A stretch of 64,000 bases of DNA from Axinella damicornis (lineage: Eukaryota > Porifera > Demospongiae > Axinellida > Axinellidae): contig OZ007505.1 in assembly GCA_963931865.1 (NCBI GenBank), positions 930,001 to 994,000 on the forward strand. Reading direction: 5' to 3'. Both the position numbers and the translations under genes were made by a program. The notes under the pieces were generated by a model. The model saw only the letters and a program-made list of their open reading frames with translations, searched no databases and was not told the DNA's origin. Of this stretch, positions 42,001 to 57,000 are shown one piece after another. The first letter of the stretch is position 1; each line of letters starts with the position of its first letter.

Positions 42001-45000
42001 TCGAGTTTCCTTGCTCTGCAAACTTATGTCAGTCTCGTTGAAGGAATCGATGTCAACTCTCTCTGAGAAGTCGAGTCTGAGGATCCCAGTGTTCAAATCC
42101 AGTGTAAACTGAAGCAGTGATGGGGGAAGCGTATCATCTTGGATGGAAGAGGCTTGCAATGGATTGCTTATGTCAGTTCTGGCAATGACAGGATTTAAAG
42201 TGTAATCAGTAACCAGCGACGATGTGTATGTAATAAAGGTGTTGTTGATAGTTGTGGTAGAACCTCTTGCAAGAAGAGTAGCACTATCTAAAGACCCTAA
42301 AGCAATTGGTACCACTGTTCCATCAGGACTTGCATCAACCAGTGTACTGTTTGGAGTTAGCACAAAACCATCAAGAGCACCTGGTGAGCTAAGGATGGTG
42401 ATAGCACCCACCACTGCATTGGCAGCATCAACAGGCTCAGAGAAAGTCAGAATAAGCCTTCTTAGCCCAAGGTTGAGGGCAAAGCTGAGCAACTCTGGTG
42501 GAACATTGTCTGAAATTACGTCTGATGCTGGGAGAGGCACCTCAGAGATGTATGAATTTCCAGCAAGGTCAATGAGCGCATTGGTCTCAATTAGTAGGTA
42601 TGTGTTGGCAGGTGAAGACCCAACAGAGGGAAGAGTCTGAAGAGACAGGAAGTCAATCGCACCAAGATCAATCCTGACAGTAGAGCTGTTTGTCTGGTTT
42701 ATTGTCACCTCGGAGTTTGTGAGAGGAACTCTCACTGCCGTCATAGGATCAGAGCTGCTCAGGAGAAAGAAACTTGAGTAGACAAAGCTATCAACATTAA
42801 CATACTCGGAGAATGTCAGCAATATTGAAATGTCAGCCAAATTCACAGTGAATGAAAGTAGAGTTGGGGGTGATCCATCTGGAATAAATTCTCTTGCCTG
42901 GATTGCAGCAGTATTTGGGATCGTATTGACCATGTTTCCACCATTTCCACTCACGTCAGTAACAGCAAGTGAGTCCAGCGCAATGTAGGTATCTGATATT
43001 GAGGTAGCCACGGCATTCTGCACTTGTAGTGAAGCCAGATCTTCCAAGCTCAAAGTTGCATTTAGTATGGTGGAATCAGCCGGGGGTGGAACGCCACCAG
43101 TGAGATTGTACTGCGTACCTCCGGTTCTGGAGCCCTGTATTGTAATGGCTGGGAAGTAGAGTGACGTGGCTCTCATAACCTCATCAAAAGTTAGTGAAAG
43201 AGTGTTTGAATCAAGGTCTAGGGAAAACCCCAGGAAGTTTGGAGAGGTCATATCGTTGGTGTAGTTCATAGCCCTGATACCATTCTCAGCATCAACTGCA
43301 ACAATTGAATTCCCATTGTAGTCAATTGCACCAGAAGAATTGATTGAGAGGTGTGATCGTGATCTGCTTGATGCCAATTGAGGGATGGCATTGATTGCAT
43401 TGAGGTCTTCTTGTGAGAGGGCAATAATAAAATCGTCAAGATCAATTCTTGTGAAGGTGGACCTCAAGATGGTGAACGTCTGTGTAGGAGTGGCTGCAGA
43501 GTTCATATATGGCTGCAGGGTATAGGCAAATTGGTCAATTGTTTGAATAGCTTCTGAGAAGCTAAGGGCTATGATTCCAGTGTCCATGTTGATTGTGAAC
43601 GAATCAAGCTCTGGAGGAGACAAATCTGGTGTAAACGTTGATACCGGGGTTGTCATTTGGGATGGAAATGAATTCCCAGCAAGGTCTGAGATGAAATCAG
43701 CTTCCAAGTGTACATACGTATCAGCCATGCTGGTAGCAAAGGTGCTGTCCATCTTGAGGGTGTTGGAGTCGTCTCTCGTGAGATCAATAAACAGAGTTGT
43801 GGCATCAGAGCTGGTATAAATTCTGTCTGTGCCAGTTAGAGGATACTGAAATGTACCCATTCCATCAGAATAGATTGATACCAGTGTGATATCCAGTGAT
43901 GAAGCATTAATGGCCTCGTCGAATGTGAGTACCAACCGAGAGGTATTAAGACTCAGATCGAAGCTCATGAACACTGGAGGTGCATTATCGGCCACATATT
44001 CAGCAGCTTGCAGAGCCTTTCCATCAGTAATGGCTAGAACATCTACTTGTGCAATGTCATCAATGGCAAAGGCTTGCATGGTGAGGAAGGTTGAATTGAT
44101 GGACTTGGCTAGACCTGGTATGAGTTTGATATTCAGTAAGTCCTGTGGAGAGATATCCACTGTGATGGTATAACCATTGGAGCTTGAGGTAGTACTTGAT
44201 GTGGTAAGCTGGTAATATGCAGTTTGTGATGGTTCATTTTGGATTGTGAATGCAGTAGGGTTGAATGAATCAACATTAACCACATCATTAAATGTGAGCG
44301 TCATCCGTCCAGTTTCAATATTAAAGACATAAGAAATAAGCTCTGGCCTAGTTATGTCCATCACAACCAGAGAGGCCTGTAGGCGAGGACCAGTTTGCAA
44401 AGGATTGCCAGCGCGATCATCGATAGCACCCACCAAAACTTCAAGGAATGTGTTATCTGTACTAGTGCCAATTGATGAGTTGATCTTAATCTCACCAATG
44501 TCAAGTCTGCCAAGCATGATAGTCACCACGCTTGATAGATCATTCTCGGGTTGCTGGAATGATCCTTCTGTTAAGGCCATTGCAAAATCCATTGGGTTGT
44601 CACTAGAGTTGGTTGGGTACAGCACAACATTTGTGAAGTTCAAAGAAGATTTTCTGACCACCTCATTGAATGTCAGAGTGAGGAAATCCATATTGATGTC
44701 AAGGGTAAAATCCACTAAAATTGGACCAGATGTATCTGCTTCGTAGGTTACCACAGGGATAGCAGATGCTGGTGGTAAAGTAGCGACAGGGTTTGGTCTG
44801 GTAGCTAGGTCAGTTACTGCACTGGAGTCAATGGAGAGGAACGTTGTAGTGTTCAAGCCCAGACTGGCAAAACCTTTGATTGCATTAATATCCTCGGGAG
44901 ACAGTACTAAGACCAGTGTACTCAATCCGTCACGGGAGGTGACAGTGCCAGCCATGGGCTGGTAGTATTCAACTGAAGTTAGATCTCCCTGGTCTGATTG

Positions 45001-48000
45001 GAGGGTAATACCAGCAAAGTTGAAGGACGATGGGTTAACAGGCTCACTAAAATAGAGTGTAAGATTGCCAGTATTGAGATCAAAATCAAAATCCTGTAGC
45101 ACTGGACTGATGTTGTCGTCACTGAGGAAAGCAACAATTCGTCCTGGTGGTCCAGGGGCAACTGGTGTGCTGGGATTGCCAGACACATCTGTAATCACTC
45201 CACCGTCAGCTGTAATGTAACAGTTGCTACGAATACTACAGAGACCCATGAAAACTTTGATGGCAGAAATATCATCCTCTGTCAGTTCAATGCTCACAAA
45301 AGGACCAGTAGAACTAGAAGATGAGAGATTGCTCAAACGGTAGCTCTCAACTTCTCCTTCAAAGAAGCTTTGTAGGGTAAGACCAGTTGTATTGAGAGTA
45401 GAAACATCAACTGATTCAGAGAACGTAAGATTCAGAAGGCCACTGACCAAATCAAAACTGGTGAATTCAGAAAGTGAAGGTGGTGTGGAATCGCGCGTAA
45501 ACCCAAGCAATGCAATATTGGATACTGCAATAGAAGGCAACTCTACTGTGTCAAGCACGGCAGATTCCTGGAGGTCCATGTAGCAGTCGCCTCCCATTGT
45601 GCAGAGGGCCTGGGCTAGTAGGTCATTGAAGTCAGTACTTGAAATAGCAACCTCAACAACATTTGTGATACCAGAAGTTGGGACACTGGATTGGAAAGTG
45701 AAACGATTTGTACTAGCAAAGTTGTGGAGTTCAATCAAGGATAGATTCAGCGTTGATGTGTTTACACTTTCACTAAATGCAAGCATCAGAATTCTTCGTT
45801 CCAAATCTAGGCTGAAAGATTCCAGTCTTGGTCTCACTGTGTCTTCCTGGTATCCGGACGCAGAGAGGGCCAGGGTGGGGGAAACACGAGCCACCATATT
45901 TCCACTTGTGTCCATAATGGCTTCGGGGTTTATAGCAACGAATGTGTTTGTCACATTGTTACCGAGTTCAGGGATACTTTGAATAGCATTGCGATCGACT
46001 GTGCTCAATTCAAACGTAAGAACAGTACTAAGGTCAGCAGTGTACACAGGACCAGTTTCAGTGAGTAAGTATGAGAACTCGGGAAAGGGTGATTGTTCAT
46101 TCTGGATTGTTATGTGACGCACATCTAGAGTGTCAGGGTCAATAGGTTCATTGAAGATGAGCTCAATTTCCATTGTCTCAAAGTTGACGTTGAAGCTGGT
46201 AACTACAGGTGAAGTTTCATCAGGGATTACCCTTGAAGCTTGGGAGGCAATTACTTCAAGTGCATCGTTGCCAGCTATATCTTCAACAATTGATGCTGGA
46301 AATGATACAAGAGTACTGTTCTCAAAGGCTCCAAGTGAAGTACTGTTCTTGATTACATTTTGGTCGTATGAGGAGAGGGGAATAGTCACAATCTCGGTGT
46401 TTCCTGAAAACACACTGGTCGTGGTCAGAGTTAGAGATTCACCAATACCATCAGAGATGGTTACAGACATTGGAGAGAAAGTTGAAGACTGGACACTTTC
46501 AGTGAAAGTTAGCACAACATATCCTAGGTTTTTGTCCAGAACGTATTCACTCAGTTGTGGAGGGATAAGATCAGCTATGATGAAGTCTGCTTGCTTTGCG
46601 TTACCAGGCAAAATGGCTGTGGATGCTTGTGCTGCTGCATCAAACACAGTGCCACCTGGGAAAGAGATGAAGGTGGTGTTGATGGTCTGGCCAAGAGGAG
46701 GTAGAGCACGAATGGCTTCCAAATCGGCACTGCTGAGTGTAACACGGAGCCGGAAAGAGTCAACTGGGTCCACAGTGCTGTTCGTCAATGTATAGCTCTG
46801 CATACCACTGTTATCTGCAGAATCTTGGAGTCTGATTGAAGTGACACTAAGTGAAGTAGCATTCACTGTTTCAGAGAATTCGAGCACTAAGATAACAGGT
46901 GGAGTGACAGTAGGCATATCAAGACCAAAGGATTGCAAGGTTGGCGGTGTTTCGTCTGGAATCACATCCATAGCACGCAAAGCACTAGTAACATCAATGG
47001 ATGAAATGTTATTGTTACCGGTGTCTGAAACGCTATTTGCAGCAAGGCTCAGGTAGGTTGTCTCAACCGAGGTACCAAGGTCCAGGTTTTGTTTCAAGTT
47101 GTTTGTGTCTTCTAGCAGCAGTTCAACTCTTAGCACTGCGGATGTATCTGGAGAGATCCTCTCTGCTCCAGTGAGCCGGTATGAAGAGTTAGCCATACTA
47201 GATGGAGATGAGTGGAGGGTAATGGCTGGAACATTCAGAGTGCTAGCAATGACAGTTTCAGAGAAAGTCAGGATCAAAGTGTTGGAGTTCAGGTCAAGGG
47301 TATAGTTCTGCAGTGTCGGAGCAGTGGTGTCCCTGGTGAAGAAGCCAGCTTGAAGTCCAGCAGTATTTGCAATAGGTGTGATTGCATTACCATGGTTGTC
47401 TCGGACTGCAGCAGAAGTGATTGATATGTAGGAATTGATCTCACTTGTAAAGAACATGGTCTCGGCCTTTATGAAGTTCACATCATCATAGTTCAGTTGT
47501 AACTCAACAGTTGGACCATTGCCACTCAGTATGGTACCTCCGGTGAGCTGTCTCTGAAAGGCAGCACTTCCAATGTTTGGTGTGTTCATGAGGAGAAATA
47601 GAGTTGGCTCAAAGCTGGTGGCATCAACAGATTCGGAGAATGTCAAAGTGATTATCCCAGGTCCCATATCAACTGTAAACCGATCCAGAGTAGGTGATGT
47701 GCTGTCATTGGTGTACATAGCTGCCTGTATAGCATTACCGTTGGGCACACCTTCGGTAGGATTACCATTCTGGTCATACACTGCTCCAGGAAGGAACCGA
47801 AGATATGTGGTACTCCTTGCAGTTGCAATAAAGGTATTAGCCTTGATCTCATTGAGATCTGTGGTACCGAGAAAAATTTGAACAGTGTCAGCTATTTCGG
47901 TTGAAATCATGCTGTCATTGATTTGGTAGTATTCAGCAACCGAGGCTGTTGGGACTGACTGGATAAAGAAGCGGTTAGCATTGAAAGTTGAAATATTGAC

Positions 48001-51000
48001 TGTTTCACTAAAGGTCAAGTCAAGGATCCCAGTATTGAGATTGAGGGTGTAAGACTCTAGTACTGGCGGTACTGCATCAGGATAGTGTGACAATGCCTGC
48101 ATGGCACCAGAAATGGGAATTGGTACAAGACTATTACCACTCATGTCCGAAATGGTAGTGGACTCAACTGCAATATAGGTGTCATCCTGGCTGGTGCCAA
48201 AGTCAGAAAACTGCTTGATGTAATTGATATCATCTGGAGCTAGCGTCAAATCAAATATCCTTGCTGGGTTGATGGTGGAAGTAGTGCCTCCGGTGAGCCT
48301 CTGAATGCGGGTGGGATTTGATAAAGTATTTTGGAGCACTATACCGTTCGGGTTTATACCAGTAATATTCACAGCCTCTGTGAACAGGAGCGTCAGAATA
48401 CCAGAACTGGCATTGAAGGAGAAAGACATAAGCTCAGGTTGAGTCACATCTGGGCTAAGAGAACTAGCTTGCAGGGCATTGGAAGACAGTACAGCCACAA
48501 GCAAACTACCTGCAACATCAAGGAAGGCATCTGGGGCCAGAACTATATATGTGTTGTTCACAGTGGTAGCCACACGTGGTTCAGCTTTGAGAGCATTCAG
48601 ATTGTCTCCTACTAACTGAATCATAACAGAAAAGTCATTTCCATTGATCGGTGTTGCACCGGAGAGAGTAACAAAGACAGTGTTTCCAGACCTTACTTGT
48701 TCATTCTGAAGGCTGATGGAAGTGGGTATTACAGAGTTCACATTAATCACATCGTCAAATGTGAGAGTGAAAATGCCACTGTCAATGTCAAGTTCAAACT
48801 GTAGAAGCCGAGGGCTGGTTGTATCCGCTCCATAGCTACTAGCCTGAACCGCAGCTGAGATAGGCACCTCAACTATGGAATTGCCGGCAGTGTCAATAAA
48901 GCTCCCACCCTCAATAGCAACGTAGGTGTTTGCAACTGAAGTGGCTAGATTTGGCAAGATTTTGATACCCCTCACATCAGCCGGAAGCAAGTCAAACTGA
49001 ATTTCACGTCTGAGGCCATCAGTAAATTGAATATTCTCTCCACCTGTCAATGAGTAGGCAGTTGAGCTGTTCGCAGAAGAGCGGATGCTGATTCCACCAA
49101 AGTTGATATCAGTATCATTCATGGGCTCCGAAAACTCCAGCTGGATAAATTCTGAATTCATGTCAAGGCTTCTGAATGCAGTCAGAGAAGGGTTGATGGA
49201 ATCCCTTGTATACTGGTCTACTTGTACAGGATTAGCTCCATCAATCGCAGCAACAACACGATTATCAGATGTGTCCATTATGATTTCATCTGTAAAGGTA
49301 AGATAGGTGTCCTCACTGCTTGTTGCCAAATATATGTTGGCTTTGAGCTGCAAAATATCATTTGCAAGGAGGTTGAATGAGAATGAGGGTACCCTGATAC
49401 CAACTGGTATGTTGCTACCAGAGGAAAGCTGGAAGGACTGGGTAGCATTGAAGGCATCTCGGATTGCTATAAACTCAGGTCTAAAAGAATTAACATCCAC
49501 AGTTTCATCAAATGAGAGCGAAATGTTGCCAAAAGTGAGATCAAGGTTAAAGTCAATCAACTGTGGAGAGGTTATATCTGGTCGGTGCACACTTGGGGTT
49601 TCTAATACAGAGTCTGCTGTACTGATATCAGCATCTGCAATAGGAGCGATTGCATTTCCAGCCATGTCTGAGACCAATGTGGAGCTGAACCGAATCCAGC
49701 ACTGGAATCGGATTAGCTGACATAGTCTATCCTGAGTTTTGATTCCATTCAAATCCAAAGTGGTAAAATTGACAGTGATGATATCACTGTTTTGACGAGA
49801 GAAGATGCCATTTGTGAGAGTGTACATGGAAAGTGGTAGTTCTGGTAGATTTTGAAGTCTAATGTCAGTGGCTTGGAAGGATGTAAAATTTACTGTTTCG
49901 GAGAAGCTGAGTGTGATGAAGCCTTCATCAAAGTCAAAAACAGAGAAAGCTTCCAGTACAGGTGGAGTGGTATCTGGAGTGAAGTTGGCCACCAAAACAG
50001 CCTCAGTACGGATAAGCTCCACAACACGATTACCATTAGTGTCATTGAGGACAGTTTCTGGAAATGAAAGGTAACAGTCTGAGCTGGAAGTGCATACAGG
50101 GAGGCGCTTGATCTCATTCAAGTCAGCTTTGTCAATTGTTATGTCCAGAGAGGCAGTGTTTCCACCTGAGAGGGAGGTTGTGGTCAAACGAACATCAACA
50201 CTGGTGGTGAATGGAATACTCTGCAGCACAAATTGGTCCAGCTGGATGGTTGAGATATCAACTGTCTCATTGAATTCAAGTATTAGACGTCCTCGATTGA
50301 GGTCAAAGGTGAATTGAGTCAATGCAGGTCTATTGGAATCCGCAGTGTATTCTGAGACTCTGACAGCAAGTGAGTCTGGGATTGGAGTGAGTGGAATTGA
50401 AGCAGTATCCGAAATCACTGACGAAGTCAGAGATAGGAAAGTACTATTCTGAGCGGTGGCTAGTGATCCCAGAGCTTTGATGCGGTTCACATCAACAGCT
50501 GCAAGTATAACATCTAGTATGTTTGGTTGGCTTCTCTGGGCCTGGCTGGGGATGCTCAGGGTATACGACTCTCTACCAGCAATGGAGGTTTCTGTGCTAT
50601 GAACAGTAATTCCAGAAGCATCCAATGAGGTCAGGCTTACAGCTTCAGAGAATGTCAAAGATAGAACACCAGTATTCATGTCTAGTGAGAACTCCCTCAA
50701 GAATGGGGCTTCAACGTCTGGGTTGAAGTTGGTCACGGGGAAAGGATTGGGTATTCGGATAGCTAGACTGGGGTTCCCAGCCAAATCCTGAACAGCTGCC
50801 CCATCAAGGAGTACGAATGTGTTAGCTGCTGACGTTGCAAGGTCTATGACGTTGGAAATGAAATTGAAGTCGTCATTACCAATGGAGATTGTGATGTTGT
50901 TCTCAACTGAATTCGAGACACGGCTAGAGGTTGTCAGGCGGAAGAAAGACGAAGCAGGTGGGCTCAAGGTGCTGTTGATGAGTGTTAAGGTGGTTGGAGA

Positions 51001-54000
51001 GAAGACAGTTGCATTGATTAACTCATCGAACACAAGCATGATTTCTCTGGCACCAATATCCACGTTAAACTCCATCAGAAGTGGAGGTTTTGAGTCTGCA
51101 ACCAGAATGCCTACTCTCACAGCTGTGGAGAAGGCAGTGATGTTGTTTCCAACAGCATCTGTCACTGCACCCTCATCAAAGAACATGTAGGTATTTCTCC
51201 TGGCATTGGCAACAGTTGAACTTGACTTCAGAGTGTTCAGGTCTTCCGGAGTGAGAGCTACATCAATCCTGAGTCCATTGCCAGAGAGCGGTGCACCATC
51301 AGTTAGGGTTATAGCTGCAAGGGTGTTGTTGGAACTTGAGAAACTGATCAATGTTGGAGTGAAGCTGACTGCATCAATGACCTCATTGAAGGTGAGATTC
51401 AGGAACCCTGAATCAAGATCTAGGTCGAATCTCTCAAGCTGAGGTGGTGTGATATCTGCAGTGAAGTTAGTGACCTGGATAGCCGAACTGGAGTCCACAG
51501 CTACAACTGTATTTCCAGCTGTGTCCTGGGCTGCCATCGATGTCAGTGAGACATGGGTGTTTGTTCTGACAGTGGCTAAGTCATTTAGAAGTTGTAGCTC
51601 CAAGATATCTTGGTCTAGAAGCCGAATGGTTACCGTGGCAGCATAGTCTTGCATGGATGTTCCATCCATCAGGATGAAATATCTTCCAGACATGCCGTCT
51701 GAAGTACTTTGTAGGGTAAACTGTGTCAATTGGATGGAGGCAACATCAATTGTCTCATTGAACGTAAGGACAACATCTCCACTGTTCATGTCCAGGTCGA
51801 ATCCAAGCAAAGACGGTGAGTTTGTGTCACCTGTGAAATTCCCAGCATTCATAGCTGCACTCTGCTGGACAGCCAATGCTGGATTTCCAGGTATGTCAGT
51901 AAATGCTGACCCATTGATTGCCAGGTAGGTGGTTCCTATGGAAACTGCAACAAGTGGATTTCCTTTCAAGTTGTTAAGGTCACTTTCAGAGAGCTGAATT
52001 GTAAGAAGCCGGGTGTCACCAAAGGTAGTAGCATTCGACTCTGAGGTCAGTTGGTATATTGCAGAAGGGTTATTGTCAATATTGGCTACTCCTTGAATGG
52101 AGACAGAGATTGGATTAAATGTGCTTGCCGAGATGATCTCATTTAATGTAAGGTGGAGGAGGCCTACATTCATGTCTAGTTCAAAATTGGAGATGGATGG
52201 GCCAGTGTTATCTCCAGTGTAAATACGCACTCGAGTAGACATTACAGCTGCAGCAGGATTATTGTCCAGATCAGAAGCAAAGCCAGCCGCAACAACAATA
52301 AAAGTGTCATTTTCAGAGGTACCCAGGTCTCTTGTGGTCTGAAGTTGGTCAAGGTTCTCATCAGAAAGGCTTAGAGAAATTCGGCTGCCATCACTCAAGC
52401 GAGTCACAATTCCACCTGTTACAGGCAGAGTTGAAGATGGACTGGTTTCGCTGTTCTGTAGTGTGATGGAAGTTGGCTGGAATGAGGATTCTAAGATGAA
52501 ATCAGAGAGTTTAAAGGTCAGTGTACCCTCGTCCATATCAAGGTCAATGTACTCAAAATCTGGGGGATTAGTATCTGGAAATACTTCAGAGGCTTGGATG
52601 GCTTTTCCATCAGTGAGAGCTAAAAGGTCTACACCATTTACATCATCAACAGCAAAAGCTTGGATTGAGAGATACGTGTTCTCCCTCCTGGTAGCAAGAG
52701 CTGGTATGTCCCGGATCCTGAGAAGGTCTTGAACTGACAACTGTATGACCAAATCGTAACCGTCGGTGCTATTGGTGGTGGTAGAGCTTGTGAGTTGCAC
52801 AGTTTCTCCGGGTGTTGCTGTCATGGTGGACTGGATGGTGATGGCAGTTGCATCAAATGTGTTAGCATCAATAATGTCTGTAAACGTGAAGTTAAGGACC
52901 CCTGCTTGCACTTCAAAGGAGAAACTCTGTAATTCTGGTCTGGTTACGTCGGGACGATGGAGTCGAGCTTGAATGGGACCTGTGAATTCAATACCGTTTC
53001 CTGCGGTATCTAGCACAGAATCAGCTCCAATGACCAAATATGTGTTTGATTCATTGGTGGCAAAGTTCTCACTCAATTTGATGGTGGCAATATCCTCGGG
53101 GCTCAGTGAAAGTACTGCACTGATGGAGGCATCCATTTGAGTGTTCATCACCTCTCCTGGAACAAGCTGAATGTTGACAGCGGCATTCGTTTCAGCAGAC
53201 TGCAATGTGAACCCACTGAAGTCCAAAGAGGCTAGCAAAATGGGCTCATCGAAAGTCAGCTCCACGGTATCAGTGTTGATATCCAGTGTGAATGATGCCA
53301 GCACAGGTGAAGATGTGTCTGCAGTGAAGTTTGTAACTGAAAGAGCTGATGTGCTGGGTATACCAACGACAGGGTTCAGTGCCGTATCAGTGACACTATC
53401 AGCATTGAGAGAGAGGTAGGTGTTGCTCACATTGGATGCAAAATCTCTGAGCTTGAGTTCATTTAGGTCAGCAGTAGCCAGTTGGATATCAACAATTCTG
53501 TCTCCATCTGTTGCATTAGTCATGCCTCCTGAGAGCTGGTAGTAATTTTCCGGGTTTGTCATAAACCTCTCACTCTGTATTGTAACACCTTGGAAATTGA
53601 AGTCACTAGACCTGACAGGTTCACTGAACGTCAGAGAAAGTACTCCAGAATTGAGATCTAAGTCAAAGGAGTCCAGCGTGGGGTTGGTAACATCTCTTAT
53701 GAAGTTAGTCACAACAAACCCAGGGAATCCATCCATAATGGCCTGGTTGGTATTTCCAGCAAGATCAGAGATGAACCCAGATTCCAGTCGAACATAGCAG
53801 CTGCCTCTTCCTGTGCACAGTGTAGCATCCTCTTGAACAGCATAGAGGTCATCCAAAGAGAGCTGGATGGTAATGGCAGTGAGATCAGCCTCAGTAATAA
53901 CGCCATAGATAAGTCTGTGAGAAGACTCAGGAGCTGACAGAGTGAAGAATCTCTGTAGTATGAGACTTGATGGGGCAAGAGTAGAGGAGTTGACTGGCTC

Positions 54001-57000
54001 ATCAAACACGATTGTCAAAGTCCTGTCAATGAAGTTGAAGGACCTGAATTCGACAAGTTGAGGTCCTGTCACATCAGGGTCTACTGTGACACTCATTGGG
54101 TTGCTGATGAGCCTCTCATTCACTGAAAAGCCTGCAGTATCTTGAACAAGTGCAGAAGAGTACGACAAGAAGCAGTCTCCAGCCATGGCATCTCCAGAGC
54201 ACAATGATTGGTTCTTGATCTCAATGAGGTCAGTAAAAGAAAGTTGGACCTGTACAGAAGAAGGATTTACAGTGTCTGGTGTGAGAGAGACTGGAGCAGA
54301 GTTTGTCAGAGTGTACTGATCTTCGTTTGAGGATAGAGTGAGTTCAGTAACTTGCAGTGAGGAGATGTTAACCGTTTCATCAAAGTTAAGGGTCAGAATC
54401 CCATTATCCAGATCCAAGCTAGCACTGCGAAGGTCTGGGTTCTGGGAATCAGAATCAAAGTCAGTTACACCTAGTGCATTCCGGGGCCTGATTTCCTGCA
54501 CATAGTTGCCAGCCATATCACGAATCAACTCTGAGGTGATTGAGAGGTAGGTGTTTGAGGCACTGGTGATTATGTTACCCAAAGCCTTCATGGTGTTTTT
54601 GTCCTGAGTATCCAGAATCACGGTAATGTTTAGTCCATTATCACCAACTACTGACCCACTTGTCAGTGTAAAATCTCTACTAGGATAAGGAGCTCTCTCG
54701 TTCTGGACTGTGATTTGCAGAGGATCAAGGCTGGAGGCATTCACAACCTCACTGAAGTACAGAATGAGCTCCTGCGTGTTTGCGTTTAGATCAAATTGGG
54801 TAAGCTGTGGACTTGTTGTATCAGCAATGTATACTGAGGCAAGTATTGGACCAGGTGCAGCAACAGCCACTTCGTCAGCACAGTTATTGGCAATGTCACA
54901 CACAATGTCAGCAGCATAACTGATGTAGGTGGTATCTAGTGAGATACCAAGGTTCTCATCAAGTTTGATGGCAGTTACATTGTCATCAGATAGAGTGAAA
55001 CGGACTATGTCTGCTGATAAGATAGACAGCTGGGAAGCAGCAACAGAAATCTGATTGGTGGATCCTGGTGCATCCAGGAGGGTGATCAGAGATGGTTGTA
55101 GGTTACTCCCTTGTACGTCCTCATTGAAGGTGAGAGTGATTCTTCCACTGTTGAGGTCAAACGTGAAGTTCGCAACTAAAGGAGGAACGAGGTCAGCATT
55201 GTAGACTGTAGCCACAAAATTTGTTACACTCATCAAACTATTTCCTGCGGCATCCTGAATAGCTCCAGCAAAAATGTTGAGGGCAGTTGTTGACCTATTC
55301 CTTGCAAGTCTAGGAACATTTCTGATGTTGGTTAGGGTGGTTTGCGAGACATTGATGGTGACAATGGTAAAACTGTTCTGAGATACCGTCCCACTTATTG
55401 TCTGTACTGATCCACCCGTATCATCACGGAGTTGTATCATACTTACACCCAGTGAGCCAGCATCCACAGTTTCATCGAATGTAAGAATCAGTCGAAGTGG
55501 TTCTTCAATCAGGTTGATTTCAAATCCGACTAATGTTGGAGGAGTGCCGTCCGCATCAAACAAGTTCACACTAACTGCTCTCTCGGGTTCAACTGCAGGC
55601 AAGAGGTTATTCCCCACATCTGTGGTAGCATTTTCCAATATGGAGACAAAAATGTTGTCTCGGGATGTTGCAAGTGCAGGGATATCTTTAATGGCATTTA
55701 AGTCATCAATAGTGAGCTGAATTGGTACAGCTGAGAGGGGACCGGACATCTGGAAAATGCCCCCAGTTAGGGTGTAGTTCTGCTCAGAGGATGGTACACT
55801 ACTGTGAAGTGTGATGCTGGTTGGGTCTAGAAAGCCATCAGTCTGGACACTTTCAGTGAACACAAGAGTGAGAATGCCCTCATCCATATCCAGATTGAAA
55901 GTGTTCAGCTCCGGACGAACATCATCCATCACAAATGTGTTAACTTGAAAGGCGTTTTCAGCTGAGAATGGTCTTACATTGTTACCCGAAGTATCTTGAA
56001 TGGCAGTGCTGTTGAAAGAAAGGAAAGTGTTTCCCTTAGCTGTTGCAAAGCCAGGTGTCTGTTTGATGGCATCTGAGTCAGCCACTTGAAGGAATAAGTG
56101 GATAATGGGGCCAAAGGTTGAGTTAGTCGTGACTCCAGTTAGATGGAGGGAATCCACTGGGAAGGCTGGTGCACTCTGGATGGTGAAAGCATCTGGGCTA
56201 AGAGTGATTGGGTTAACTGTCTCTGAGAATGATAATGTAAGGAACCCAAGCCCAAGATTGAAATCAAAAGACTCCAGTCGTGGATCTGTGGTGTCAGGTA
56301 CAAACGATCCCTGGATGGCTTGAGCTGCACCAATGGCAACTCCAGGATTTCCACTGGTGTCTTCGTAAGTGCCAGTACTGACGGAGAGGTAAGTGTCTGA
56401 AGATGAGGTTGCAAGATTGATGAGGGCTTTGATGTTGTTCAGATCGCCTAGGGTTATCTGGAAATCAATCACATTCCCAGATGTTGTATCTGTACTTCCC
56501 GCAGTGAAGGGATACAGAGTTGCTGTCATGAAAGATCGTGAATTTCTGAGTACAAACCCTGTAAAGTTGAATGTACTGATCTGAACGGATTCTGAAAATG
56601 TGAGTGACATTGTTCCACTGTTGAGATCAAAAAGGAACGATGTAAATGTTGGTGAAGTGGAGTCCTCAGAAAATACCGAGGCTTGCAAAGCATTAGTACT
56701 GTTAATAGCCACAATGGCATTGTTGCTCAGGTCCTGGAAAGCAGCTGAGGGTATGACAATGTACGTGTCACTTTCATCTGTGCCCAGAGTGAGCAGCGCT
56801 TTGATGTTATTCAGATCCTGCACAGATGGGTAGAACATGTAAACTTCCCGGTCTGAGGTGCTCAAAATGGTTCCATTGAGGATGGTATACTGAACAGTTG
56901 GTTCTACTTCAACGTTTGAGGTGTTCTGCAGGATAATCTGATTTGGTTGAAAGTTGATTGGATCCACAGCCTCAGAAAAGGTGATTGAAAGCACACCTTC

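Larger units (their letters stand above)
37345..45843 (-). repeat. Super-repeat unit U3, 23 domains, 2,833 residues (shortest)
   Basis: Core strands lie near 45770, 45415, 45045, 44665, 44287, 43917, 43549, 43181, 42805, 42430, 42058, 41687, 41312, 40937, 40561, 40199, 39827, 39458, 39103, 38737, 38352, 37990 and 37623. The unit has pair A, a P-P-G-R-I-V linker after domain 2, the DGKA insertion in domain 5, and pair B with C-Y-I-R-F in domain 13. It is about 40 residues shorter than U1 but still has 23 domains, so the difference lies in loop and linker lengths. Confidence 0.9.
45844..54450 (-). repeat. Super-repeat unit U2, 23 domains, 2,869 residues
   Basis: Core strands lie near 54378, 53998, 53620, 53248, 52875, 52505, 52137, 51760, 51386, 51025, 50643, 50268, 49893, 49504, 49120, 48752, 48377, 48004, 47632, 47252, 46870, 46497 and 46147. 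All expected markers are present: pair A (domains 1-2), P-G-F-V linker, DGKA insertion (domain 5), pair B (domains 12-13). Domain 1 has a longer C-x8-C hairpin and domain 13 a C-x6-C one. Domain 6 has a degenerate core strand, F-K-L-S-D in place of F-S-E. Confidence 0.9.
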
